This document shows positions 18,180 through 28,410 of a stretch of DNA of 64,000 bases, piece by piece. The stretch spans positions 6,076,001 through 6,140,000 of the forward strand of contig JAPFFF010000001.1 in assembly GCA_039105265.1 (NCBI GenBank), read 5' to 3'. Each line of letters starts with the position of its first letter. Position 1 is the first letter of the stretch. The notes under the pieces were generated by a model that was given only the letters and a program-made list of their open reading frames with translations, made no database searches and was not told where the DNA came from. A program made the translations under genes and the position numbers. This DNA comes from Tritrichomonas musculus. Its lineage: Eukaryota; Parabasalia; Tritrichomonadida; Tritrichomonadidae.

Positions 18180-19684
18180 CAGGGTTGGACATGCAAAATG
18201 GGAAAGCCTCTCAATCTTCTCAATCCACTTTTTAAAAACTTTTTTTGAATACCCATTCAAACTGGTTATCGGCGTTTTTGTTTTTTCCCGCCAAAAATTG
18301 AATTAATTGCCTTACTATTTGGGAAATTTTGAATAGAAAAATATGATTTTTCGATTTTAAAAAAATGTATTATTTATAATGTTATTTATTTATTTTTTTA
18401 AAAAAATAATTAAGTTTATAGAAAAAATTTGAGATATTTACATTTTATTTTAGTTTTTTAGATTTATTTTTTTGCCTTACTAAATGGGAATTTTGACACT
18501 CTAAAATTGAATGGTTTTGCCTTTCTAAATGGGAAACTTTCTGAGGAAATTTTGTATGATTTAAAAATTTATTAATAACTCAATATATATTATGTTTCAA
18601 GAAACTTTATTCTTATAGTTTTAATTTATATTTAAGAGAAGGTTTTGTTGAAATGACGTTGATATTGAATTTTATGTGAGATTAAATATTCAAATATTTT
18701 GTATCTTTTTCAAAAAATTGGTTTTAAATATACTTGCAAATATGAAGCTTGCGTTGAATTTCATTATTTAAAAAGTTATAAGTTATACAATGAACATTGA
18801 GTGCTTCTAATTTTAATTTTAAATAATAAGGAGTATTTTCATCGAATTTAGGACCTTTTATGCAATTTTATTCAAAGAGAAAATATGGCATCACATTTTG
18901 AGCAATAAAAAAAAAAAGTTATTGAATAATTTCTTTTTAACCTTCTTTTTGATTTTATAGATCACCATTATTAGTATACCATTGATCCTATTCCAAAATA
19001 AAGTCAGAAATACTTGTAGTTGCTCTTTTTCTTGTATCTATTTTAAACATAAAACGAATAAGGATCTTTAACTATGTTTTAACTATACTTGAAAATTATC
19101 TATCTATATTACTATTATGATTCTTTGGTATTTTCATGCCTGATAAAGTTATTGGATCAAAATTCGCTTTTGGAGTAGGATTTTTAAACATTAAAATATC
19201 TATTTTCCAAATTGATTAAAAGTGAAACTTTTTCTGAGAAATTGCCTTTCTATTTGGGAAGGTTTGAATTGTAGATCATTATTAAACAACATTATTCACA
19301 TGCAACACAGTTGTTAAATAATTATGACAAGTAACATTACTTTTATTAAAATATATTCTCATTAAAATTTTCTTAAAATTTTTTTTTTCAAAATAAAGAT
19401 ATCAGGTTAATCGTTTTAAATAATTTAAATAATATAATTATATATAAAAATCTATAAAATATTACATATATAATTGACACTTAATTTTGTTTTACTATGC
19501 AATTTTTTGAGATATTAAAAAAATTAATGTATAATTTTCAGTATTCAAAGTTTCCCTTTTAGTAAGGCAATTCTACAGAAAAAGTCTCAAGGTAATTTTA
19601 CGCTATTGAAAAAAAATTGAATGAGATTGAATGAGTGATACTATTCAATTTTTTTTCAATTCCTATTTAGTATGTCCAACCCTG
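18180..19684. mobile_element. TA-flanked non-coding element (mariner-type TIRs)
   Basis: The ends are inverted copies of CAGGGTTGGACAT, with weaker similarity continuing to about 26 bp, and both are flanked by TA (18178-18179, 19685-19686). The TA duplication and CAG start fit the Tc1/mariner/pogo superfamily. The 1505-bp interior is AT-rich and has no open frame that could be a transposase, so this is a non-autonomous or eroded copy. It is unusual for repeated GCCTTACTAAATGGGAAA-type motifs (separate entry). Confidence 0.75.
18307..19574. repeat. Five dispersed copies of a GCCTT-CTA-GGGAAA motif
   Basis: Copies of TTGCCTT(A/T)CTA(A/T)(A/T)TGGGAA lie at 18307, 18472, 18516 and 19242 on the plus strand, and at about 19550-19573 on the minus strand. 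AAAATGGGAAAGCC close to the left terminus and TAAATAGGAA near the right terminus look like relatives. The spacing is irregular, so these look like conserved protein-binding sites rather than a tandem repeat. Confidence 0.65.
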
Positions 19685-19686
19685 TA

Positions 19687-21290
19687 ATTAATTTTATATT
19701 TTTACCAAATAAAGGATGAACGCATGCACATTTTTAGCATCGTGAATTTATACATTTTTCCCAGGAATTTTAATCTTTTATTTAAAAAGTGCAAACGCTC
19801 AAAATAAAGTTTTATATTATGTTATTATAAAATCATAAAACCTTCTTTCCAATGAGAAAAGTTAATTTGACAGTCCACTTTTTGAGAGGGCTTGTCCAAA
19901 AAATTTCGTTGCAGCTACTCTGCATTATCAAAAAATATTTTGGCAAGAAGGGTAGAAACTAGCGAATTTATAATAAGTATGGTTATAATTAATATATTTT
20001 ACTTAATGACAGATAATAAATTTAAATTATTAATTATGTTATATTTAATGCGCTAGAAAACAAGATATTACTAAAAAAATGAAGACTTTTGAATTCAAAT
20101 GCTGATCGTAATAGGCAAATTTTTAACTTTGAATAATTTTGTTATATCTTTTCTATAAAAAGCATTTTATTAATCATTTATATCATAAAATATATCATAT
20201 ATTTGCTTTTTGGTTGGTATAAATTGGATTTTATTGCCTAATAAAGTTGGACTTAGCTATTGTAAATAAAATTAGATATGTAATTTTTTTGATGATTTGA
20301 TGAAATGAAGCTCCAAAACATAAAATATCCTATTGAATATTGATAATCATCATTAGAAATTTATATTTTTTAAAAAATTAACTTAAATAAGTAAATCATA
20401 TTTCTATTACGAAAAATGTAGCGCACCAAATTCAGTGAAATTTAGCCATCAGAAAATGCATATATAACAAAGATGATTTTATCAATATTTCAAAAATTTG
20501 TTATGAAATTGGAGAGAAAAGAAAGATTTGAAATTGAGAGGTAATCATGTAAAGTTCTCAATTCTGATTTTAAAAAACATAAATTTCTCATTTAAAACAA
20601 TAATTATAATAAATCTAATAGATCAAAAATTTTATTATATTTGTGCTTAATAAAAATTCAAACAATAAATATAAAATATTCAAAATCAATCGTTTTTCGA
20701 AATCAAAATTTTGAAAAAATTATAAACGGTTTAGTGTCTACCGTTCTTTTTGGCATAATCTTGTATCAAGAATAATACTTAATGTAATCAAATATAAACA
20801 ATATTAATATTTATATTACAAATCATTATTAATAATTATATTATTATTATCATATTTGAATGAATTTACAAAAAGATATAATATAATTTTTTGATAATTT
20901 TTTAATAACTTTTTGTGAGAAAAATTTTGGTTGATATGCAGAGGTATGGAAACTAACTTTTGTGAGAATTCATGAAAAATGTAAAAATGAAATTATCTTA
21001 TTATATTAAATAAAAAAATTAAATTTTATATAAATTTGAATTTTGTATAAATATGATAATATGAAAAAAATAAATTATAACTAAATTTAAAAGAAATGAC
21101 AAAATATTACTATTTTCTAAAACGCTCAATACAACATTAATTTTAAAAAAATATCTATTAGTGTTAACTACAATATTAGAAAAAAGAGCTCAAAATGATC
21201 AAAAATCTTTTTTTATTAAGAAAAAACCAATTTTATGAAATCTTTGGTGATGTGATGTTTTGAGAATGCAAAAAATCTTTCATTCCTGGA
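19687..21290. other. AT-rich DNA, no gene seen
   Basis: About 1.6 kb of very AT-rich sequence between two mobile elements. I see no coding frame, tRNA or clear repeat in it. Confidence 0.6.
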
Positions 21291-21295
21291 CTTAT

Positions 21296-21645
21296 AGTAG
21301 TATATATAAATGGCGTGATTTTTTAACGTCCCTTCGGGTCCGTTAAAACATCCCTCCATTTATCGGCCAGAAACGACTTTTTGAATAGATATAAGGTCAC
21401 CGAACTTTTTGAGAGCATACTTGTCTGGCCAGATAATTCAGTAGGTATTTGTCCGGCGAAGAGATTGAGAGGTAATTTAGCCATTTAAGAAATTGAGAAG
21501 GTATCTGTCCTTTGAACTTTTTGAGAAGGTATCTGTCCAGCCAGATAATTGAATAGATATTTATCCAGCCAGATAATTGAATAGGTATTTGTCCGGCCAG
21601 ATAATTCAATAGGTATTTGTCCGACCAAGAAATTGAGAAGGTATT
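21296..21645 (+). repeat. Left terminal inverted repeat with 27-bp subrepeats
   Basis: Pairs with 28411-28760. The outer 100 bp are unique, and the inner part is built of imperfect units of about 27 bp, of the kind GGTATTTGTCCGGCCAGATA followed by ATTSAATA. Related units continue, diverged, to about 21740. Short open frames across it are artefacts of the repeat. Confidence 0.85.
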
Positions 21646-21974
21646 TGTCCGACCAAGAGATTGAGAGCCTATCTGGCCGATGAACTTTTTGAGAGGCTAT
21701 TAGGTCGACCAAGAATTTGAATAGGTAATTGGTCCTACTAAGAAATCGAGTCTATGTTATATATGAGCTTTATACTAGACTCTCAAAAAGTCGACTGCTA
21801 TAAAAAAATTTTTTATTTTTATACTTGACGAGGCACTCACAAAACACAAATATTATATAGTCTACTGGAAAACCCCCCTACAGAATGGAATACCCCCCTA
21901 CCATTTTTCATTGAAATATTGAAAGGTTTACACTAAAATAATTCGTTATTTTTCCTAACATTAAATTACAAAAA

Positions 21975-22979
21975 GAAGAAAAACAAAGCACAAGACAAAG
22001 AACAAAACACACAAAAGATAACAGCAATAACACGGCGTACTCAACCACAACAAACACGATCAAAGCGAGACCACATGATTCGCAAATGGAGTTTCTCAAA
22101 ACCAAACGAAACAAAGCACAAGAAAAAGAACAAAACACACAAAAGATAACAGCAATAACGCGGCGTACTCAACCACAACAAACACGATCAAAGCGAGACC
22201 GCATGATTCGCAAATGGAGTTTCTCAAAACCAAACGACACAAAGCACAAGACAAAGAACAAAACACACAAAAGATAACAGCAATAACGCGGCGTACTCAA
22301 CCACAACAAACACGATCAAAACGAGACCACATGATTCGCAAATGGAGTTTCTCAAAACCAAACGAAACAAAGCACAAGAAAAAGAACAAAACACACAAAA
22401 GATAACAGCAATAACGCGGCGTACTCAACCACAACAAACACGATCAAAGCGAGACCGCATGATTCGCAAATGGAGTTTCTCAAAACCAAACGAAACAAAG
22501 CACAAGAAAAAGAACAAAACACACAAAAGATAACAGCAATAACGCGGCGTACTCAACCACAACAAACACGATCAAAACGAGACCACATGATTCGCAAATG
22601 GAGTTTCTCAAAACCAAACGAAACAAAGCACAAGACAAAGAACAAAACACACAAAAGATAACAGCAATAACGCGGCGTACTCAACCACAACAAACACGAT
22701 CAAAGCGAGACCGCATGATTCGCAAATGGAGTTTCTCAAAACCAAACGAAACAAAGCACAAGAAAAAGAACAAAACACACAAAAGATAACAGCAATAACG
22801 CGGCGTACTCAACCACAACAAACACGATCAAAGCGAGACCGCATGATTCGCAAATGGAGTTTCTCAAAACCAAACGAAACAAAGCACAAGAAAAAGAACA
22901 AAACACACAAAAGATAACAGCAATAACGCGGCGTACTCAACCACAACAAACACGATCAAAACGAGACCACATGATTCGC
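21975..22979 (+). repeat. 128-bp satellite array, left copy (about 8 units)
   Basis: Tandem units of exactly 128 bp, about 7.9 copies, differing at only a few variable sites (for example AGACAAAG/AGAAAAAG, CGAAAC/CGACAC, GACCACA/GACCGCA). The unit has far more C and G than the surrounding DNA and contains GCGGCGTACTCAACCACAAC. As 128 is not a multiple of three, the repeated 63-codon frames across it are accidental. Confidence 0.95.
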
Positions 22980-23194
22980 CCAAATGATAAATGCCATCGG
23001 CCTTAGTTTTCTTTTGGAATTTAGAATTTTATTTGAAATAGAGCATTTTAGTTTAATAAATAAATTTTATATGATAAATATTTTGTTTTTTGGAAATTAA
23101 AATCAATTTAATATCAATAATTTTTTATTTTTTCTATTGACCTTTTTTTCAGAAAATTTGGCCAATCATATTCAATTTTTTTTTATTTTTTAAA
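22980..23194. other. Leader of the pogo-like transposase gene
   Basis: An AT-rich stretch between the satellite array and the transposase ATG, ending in a T-rich run. No recognised signal beyond AT-richness. Confidence 0.35.
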
Positions 23195-24799
23195 ATGAGT
23201 TCCAGTGCTCCTAATGCTCCAAAAGATATTATCAATTATCCCACAAATCAAAATACAAATAAAATTGTAATGGCGATAACAAGTCAAGATATTTATAAAG
23301 AAGCTAAAAGTTTTAGAATACAAGTTCTTATACTTATCGAGTTTTCTCGTTATTTATTTGATGGACAATTCAAACTAACATATGACAACGTGGCAGAATT
23401 GTTTGATGTAAGTGTCCCGATTATCCACCGTGCATATATGAATGGGAAAAAAGATGTAGAAAATTTGAGTAGACCAAATGGCAGACCATTTAGTCTCACA
23501 AAAGATAAAGTTATAAAATTCAAGGAATGGTATGAAGCACAAAGCGAACCTCCAAAGTACGATCAGGTAAAAGCATTCATTTCCAATATGGTCGGTCAAG
23601 AATTAGATTATAAAACGTACATAAACGCAATACATAAGATAGACTTGAAAGTTGAAGAGGCAGAATCAATTGACGCTGATAGATATTTCTGCTCACCTCA
23701 AGCCATTGATTATTACTATACAATGCTGGCTGCCTTTTTTCTGTCAATAGAAATACCATCTTATTTCGTATTCAATGTTGATGAAGAAGGACACGATGAA
23801 TACGTAGACGCTAAAAAGAAAGAGCTTTTAGTCGTTCCTAAAGACAATACACAAACATTATATTATCCAGTCAAGCGCAGAGATGATCATACGACCTTTG
23901 TCGCATGTATTGCCGCTGATGGATCATATCTAAAACCTCTTATTGTTGTAAAACGTAAAACAATTGAAGCCAGAATTCTTCGGGCGTCACTTTTCGACAA
24001 AGTTGTTATCAAATATCAGGAAACAGGATATATAAACAGTGATGTATTCAATTATTGGGTCACTGAAGTATTCATTCCAGAAGTTAATGAGAGGAGAAAG
24101 AAATTCAATTACTCAGGTCCAGCAGTTCTAATAATAGATGGATGTCCTTCTCATTATACAGATGTTTTATTCGATTCTTGCAATCAAAATAACATCAAAA
24201 TATTCTTCATCCCGCCTCACTCGTCAAATCAAACTCAAATGTTGGACTTAGCTACATTTAATGTTCACAAAATAAACGTTCGAAAGGCCAGACTATTTGA
24301 AATAGATGATGACAATCTATTAATTGATAAAATAATTATGTTGTATGACTCATTTCAAAAAGCCGCAACTTATTCAAATATACGATCATCTTTTGAAGTT
24401 GCAGGAGCGGTTTACGATGTGTCAGCAGTGAATTTAATGCCAATTGTAAAATTTTCTATTGATTTTACAACCAAAATTTGGCACCATCATAGAACAAGTG
24501 AAGAAAAAGCCAAAATAAGAGAACTAAGAAAAGGGAAGGGTGAAACAGAATTACGAGTGAAACTTGATGACTTCAATAAGTTTTCAGTATATTGGCAAAA
24601 CGATAACATTAAAAAAGTTGTCGAAAAAATGCCAAAGATATTGGATTATTCTGAAGACACCATTTTAAGTCACAGATTACAGTTAGCATTTATTGATTTA
24701 GATAAAAGTGACTATCAGCAATTGAATGATAAAATTAAAATAAAAAAAGGAAGGCCATCAAAGAAAGAAGACGAAGAAAAAAAGAAATTGAAGAATTGA
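23195..24799 (+). CDS. Pogo/Tigger-type transposase (DDE_1 family)
   Basis: 534 residues, ATG to TGA, with no interruption. The N-terminal 160 residues hold two likely helix-turn-helix units: residues 62-95 (TYDNVAELFDVSVPIIHRAY) and a CENP-B-like segment with RPNGRPFSLT at 93-102. The catalytic core shows FNVDEEG (Asp196), LIIDGCPSHY (Asp315) and MLDLATFN (Asp351), the DDD triad of the DDE_1 superfamily used by pogo, Tigger and Jerky proteins. PPHSSNQTQMLD matches the family's P-P-H-x-(S/T)-x-x-x-Q-x-L-D signature. The C-terminus is Lys-rich (KKGRPSKKEDEEKKK), a plausible nuclear signal. It cuts and pastes DNA at TA sites. It looks functional and is probably the source of the element that carries it. 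Confidence 0.9.
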   Translation: MSSSAPNAPKDIINYPTNQNTNKIVMAITSQDIYKEAKSFRIQVLILIEFSRYLFDGQFKLTYDNVAELFDVSVPIIHRAYMNGKKDVENLSRPNGRPFSLTKDKVIKFKEWYEAQSEPPKYDQVKAFISNMVGQELDYKTYINAIHKIDLKVEEAESIDADRYFCSPQAIDYYYTMLAAFFLSIEIPSYFVFNVDEEGHDEYVDAKKKELLVVPKDNTQTLYYPVKRRDDHTTFVACIAADGSYLKPLIVVKRKTIEARILRASLFDKVVIKYQETGYINSDVFNYWVTEVFIPEVNERRKKFNYSGPAVLIIDGCPSHYTDVLFDSCNQNNIKIFFIPPHSSNQTQMLDLATFNVHKINVRKARLFEIDDDNLLIDKIIMLYDSFQKAATYSNIRSSFEVAGAVYDVSAVNLMPIVKFSIDFTTKIWHHHRTSEEKAKIRELRKGKGETELRVKLDDFNKFSVYWQNDNIKKVVEKMPKILDYSEDTILSHRLQLAFIDLDKSDYQQLNDKIKIKKGRPSKKEDEEKKKLKN

Positions 24800-24975
24800 A
24801 AAATAACCGTTATTTGAATGATTTTACCTATGAGCAACGAATTCGTTTCGAATTAGAAAGTCTTGGTTTCGAATTAGAAAGTCCTGTTTTAACAAAAAAT
24901 AACAATAATGATAATAATAATACATAAATGAAGTTTATTAATAAACTTTAATGAAAATTGTTGCAAAAACAACAA

Positions 24976-25010
<35 letters not shown>

Positions 25011-25069
25011 AAAAATAAAAAAAAATTAAAAAAAATAACAAAAAATAACTAAAATAACAAAATTATCAT
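24800..25069. other. A-rich 3' flank of the transposase gene
   Basis: Contains a directly repeated TTTCGAATTAGAAAGTC and then a poly(A) run of over 30 bases near 24977-25008, followed by A-rich DNA. No gene seen. Confidence 0.5.
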
Positions 25070-25070
25070 G

Positions 25071-25315
25071 ATAACGCCCACCATCCCGCCCCCTCGTCTG
25101 GTTCCCTCCTTGCATTCACTTTTCTACCTTTCAGTCAATTATCAATCATTCAATTGTTGATATTAGATAACGCCCACCATCCCACCCCCTCGTCTGGTTT
25201 CCCTCCTTGCATTCACTTTTCTACCTTTCAGTCAATTATCAATCATTCAATTGTTGATATTAGATAACGCCCACCATCCCACCCCCTCGTCTGGTTCCCT
25301 CCTTTCATTGCTAAG
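25071..25315 (+). repeat. 96-bp tandem repeat (about 2.5 copies)
   Basis: Units start ATAACGCCCACCATCCC at 25071, 25167 and 25264. The first two are almost identical. They are C-rich, unlike the host DNA. Confidence 0.9.
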
Positions 25316-25580
25316 CCCCCCGTTTTACGTCCTTTATTAATTGGCCCCCCGTTTTACGTCCTTTATTAATTGGCCCCCCGTGTTACGTCCTTTATTAATT
25401 GGCCCCCCCGTGTTACGTCCTTTATTAATTGGCCCCCCCGTGTTACGTCCTTTATTAATTGGCCCCCCTTGTTACGTCCTTTATTAATTGGCCCCCCCGT
25501 GTTACGTCCTTTATTAATTGGCCCCCCGTGTTACGTCCTTTATTATCTGGTCCCCCGTTAAGTCTTTTATTAATTGGTCC
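25316..25580 (+). repeat. 29-bp tandem repeat (about 9 copies)
   Basis: Units of GGCCCCCCGTGTTACGTCC followed by TTTATTAATT, with C-run length differences of one base. The short frames across it are repeat artefacts. Confidence 0.92.
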
Positions 25581-25715
25581 CAAAAAAAAAAAAACTCAAA
25601 ATTCTCAAAAATCTCAAATCTCAAAAAATCTGATCAGATTAAAAAATTATAAAAAAAAAAAAAATAAATTAAAGAATTACTAAAAAATTAATCTCAATTA
25701 GTAAAATATTCTTTG

Positions 25716-27277
25716 TTTCGTTTGGTTTTGAGAAACTCCATTTGCGAATCATGTGGTCTCGCTTTGATCGTGTTTGTTGTGGTTGAGTACGCCGCGTTAT
25801 TGCTGTTATCTTTTGTGTGTTTTGTTCTTTGTCTTGTGCTTTGTTTCGTTTGGTTTTGAGAAACTCCATTTGCGAATCATGCGGTCTCGCTTTGATCGTG
25901 TTTGTTGTGGTTGAGTACGCCGCGTTATTGCTGTTATCTTTTGTGTGTTTTGTTCTTTGTCTTGTGCTTTGTGTCGTTTGGTTTTGAGAAACTCCATTTG
26001 CGAATCATGCGGTCTCGCTTTGATCGTGTTTGTTGTGGTTGAGTACGCCGCGTTATTGCTGTTATCTTTTGTGTGTTTTGTTCTTTGTCTTGTGCTTTGT
26101 TTCGTTTGGTTTTGAGAAACTCCATTTGCGAATCATGCGGTCTCGCTTTGATCGTGTTTGTTGTGGTTGAGTACGCCGCGTTATTGCTGTTATCTTTTGT
26201 GTGTTTTGTTCTTTGTCTTGTGCTTTGTTTCGTTTGGTTTTGAGAAACTCCATTTGCGAATCATGCGGTCTCGCTTTGATCGTGTTTGTTGTGGTTGAGT
26301 ACGCCGCGTTATTGCTGTTATCTTTTGTGTGTTTTGTTCTTTTTCTTGTGCTTTGTTTCGTTTGGTTTTGAGAAACTCCATTTGCGAATCATGCGGTCTC
26401 GCTTTGATCGTGTTTGTTGTGGTTGAGTACGCCGCGTTATTGCTGTTATCTTTTGTGTGTTTTGTTCTTTGTCTTGTGCTTTGTTTCGTTTGGTTTTGAG
26501 AAACTCCATTTGCGAATCATGCGGTCTCGCTTTGATCGTGTTTGTTGTGGTTGAGTACGCCGCGTTATTGCTGTTATCTTTTGTGTGTTTTGTTCTTTGT
26601 CTTGTGCTTTGTGTCGTTTGGTTTTGAGAAACTCCATTTGCGAATCATGCGGTCTCGCTTTGATCGTGTTTGTTGTGGTTGAGTACGCCGCGTTATTGCT
26701 GTTATCTTTTGTGTGTTTTGTTCTTTGTCTTGTGCTTTGTGTCGTTTGGTTTTGAGAAACTCCATTTGCGAATCATGCGGTCTCGCTTTGATCGTGTTTG
26801 TTGTGGTTGAGTACGCCGCGTTATTGCTGTTATCTTTTGTGTGTTTTGTTCTTTTTCTTGTGCTTTGTTTCGTTTGGTTTTGAGAAACTCCATTTGCGAA
26901 TCATGCGGTCTCGCTTTGATCGTGTTTGTTGTGGTTGAGTACGCCGCGTTATTGCTGTTATCTTTTGTGTGTTTTGTTCTTTTTCTTGTGCTTTGTTTCG
27001 TTTGGTTTTGAGAAACTCCATTTGCGAATCATGCGGTCTCGCTTTGATCGTGTTTGTTGTGGTTGAGTACGCCGCGTTATTGCTGTTATCTTTTGTGTGT
27101 TTTGTTCTTTGTCTTGTGCTTTGTTTCGTTTGGTTTTGAGAAACTCCATTTGCGAATCATGCGGTCTCGCTTTGATCGTGTTTGTTGTGGTTGAGTACGC
27201 CGCGTTATTGCTGTTATCTTTTGTGTGTTTTGTTCTTTGTCTTGTGCTTTGTGTCGTTTGGTTTTGAGAAACTCCAA
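25716..27277 (-). repeat. 128-bp satellite array, inverted right copy (about 12 units)
   Basis: The same 128-bp unit as at 21975-22979, in the opposite orientation, about 12.2 copies. Unit variants (AGACAAAG or AGAAAAAG, CGAAAC or CGACAC) are shared with the left array, so the two arrays have a common origin or exchange sequence. Confidence 0.95.
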
Positions 27278-27588
27278 TTTACTTTTGATACGCATTTAAG
27301 TTCTAGCATAACTGTGTATTAGATATAAAAATGAAATGATACGTGCGTTATTATAATCATAAACGTCAATGTATAACGTCCATCATGCAAAAAAAAATGA
27401 TTTTCCAAACAGCCAAAATGTAGATATTTCATTCAAATTAAACGTCTTTATACTTTCTAAAAATGACTTTATCTTTAAATATTATACTATAAATGCATGA
27501 TATTTATTTTTATTTATACTAATGTTTTATTTATAAATAATATAGAAAAGAATAAATATATTATACATCAAATCCATATATTTAGAAG

Positions 27589-27728
27589 ACTGGAAAACCC
27601 CCCTACCATTTTAGTTTTTCAGAGGAAAATTTGAATTAAAAATAGTAGTGTCGATAATTAAAGGTGAAATAAATGGTCAAAAAAATGGTAGGGGGGTATT
27701 CCATTGGTAGGGGGGTTTTCCAGTAGAC
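27589..27728. repeat. 140-bp hairpin-like terminus (MITE-like)
   Basis: Begins GACTGGAAAACCCCCCTACC and ends with the inverse, GGTAGGGGGGTTTTCCAGTA. It can fold on itself and looks like a short copy of the outer ends of the pogo-like element. It may be an internally deleted copy that now serves as the right end, or a separate MITE beside it. Confidence 0.6.
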
Positions 27729-27760
27729 TATATGATATTAATTTTATATCACTTTTATTA

Positions 27761-28249
27761 ATGCTTCCATTTTTAGTCTTCCTTGCTTCATCATATTTTT
27801 ATGTCCCAGATGAATCTGAAAAGCAAAAGTTTATTCAGTACGTTTTGAATGAAAACGGGATGTATCCTCAGCAAAAAGAATGGCTTATTAACCGAATTGA
27901 TAATGAAAATGATGCTGACTGTGTTCTTGAAAAATCAACCGCTGATATTATATATACTCTGAATCAATATTTTAAGGTACTGGAAGGAGACGTTAATAAA
28001 ACATGCAGCGTTATTTCTCACCTAAAAGACCCAACAAAACAAGAATATTTTGAGAAAACCGCCGGCGAACATATGCTTAAAATATTAGTGAGTATCAGGA
28101 AAATATCAAGATTAATTCGAAAATTAGAAGCAAGAAACAACGAAATTGAATTCCGGAAGTATTTCACAAGCGCAATGAAGTCTCTTATTGAGCAGCCAAA
28201 AGTCGATTCAAAAAGTAAACATCAAAAAAAAGACGACGATAAGATTTGA
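27761..28249 (+). CDS. Small gene of the compact Polinton-like element, unknown function
   Basis: 162 residues from ATG 27761. Codons upstream in the same frame belong to the inserted transposon end and are not taken as coding. The product starts with a hydrophobic stretch (MLPFLVFLASSYFYVP), which could be a signal peptide or a buried helix. It then continues as a mostly helical, charged protein (VSIRKISRLIRKLEARNNEI) with a very basic/acidic tail. I do not recognise the family. As the only gene between the terminal repeats it is either a passenger or a factor the element needs. The downstream AATAAA/TTTTTAA area leads straight into the terminal repeat. Confidence 0.55.
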   Translation: MLPFLVFLASSYFYVPDESEKQKFIQYVLNENGMYPQQKEWLINRIDNENDADCVLEKSTADIIYTLNQYFKVLEGDVNKTCSVISHLKDPTKQEYFEKTAGEHMLKILVSIRKISRLIRKLEARNNEIEFRKYFTSAMKSLIEQPKVDSKSKHQKKDDDKI

Positions 28250-28410
28250 TTCAATAAACAATTAACTTTTTAATCATCTCTATGAATATTTTTTTCAATG
28301 AGCTCCTTCAAAAAGTTCATCGGACAAATACCTTCTCAATTATCTGGCCGGACAGATATCTATTCAATTTCTGGGTCGGACAGATACCTTCTCAAAAAGT
28401 TCGGTGACCT

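Larger units (their letters stand above)
21860..27728. mobile_element. Pogo-like DNA transposon nested in the Polinton-like element
   Basis: The outer ends are inverted copies of GTCTACTGGAAAACCCCCCT, with similarity to about 50 bp and TATA on both outer sides, so a TA duplication is likely. Inside, in order, are an array of a 128-bp satellite, a pogo-type transposase gene, a poly(A)-rich stretch, 96-bp and 29-bp tandem repeats, the same satellite in inverted orientation, and a small hairpin-like end copy (27589-27728). The satellite arrays may be an integral part of the element or older passengers. The insertion lies a few dozen bases upstream of the small gene at 27761. Confidence 0.7.

Noticed and set aside
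21397-21712. Two minus-strand frames in the terminal repeat (and 28447-28659 in the other arm)
   Set aside because: Low-complexity reading of the 27-bp subrepeats (IQLSGWINIYSIIWLDRY-like), identical in both arms; no gene features.
22086-22917. Series of 63-codon frames (MEFLKTKR...) at 128-bp spacing
   Set aside because: They are the same tandem unit read across unit borders; 128 is not divisible by 3 and each frame ends in the next unit, so not a repeat-protein gene. The same holds for 25669-27295 on the other strand.
25370-25683. Pro/Trp-rich frames
   Set aside because: Artefact of the 29-bp C-rich tandem repeat.
21975-27277. CRISPR-like array
   Set aside because: Units are contiguous 128-bp repeats without unique spacers, in a eukaryotic genome.
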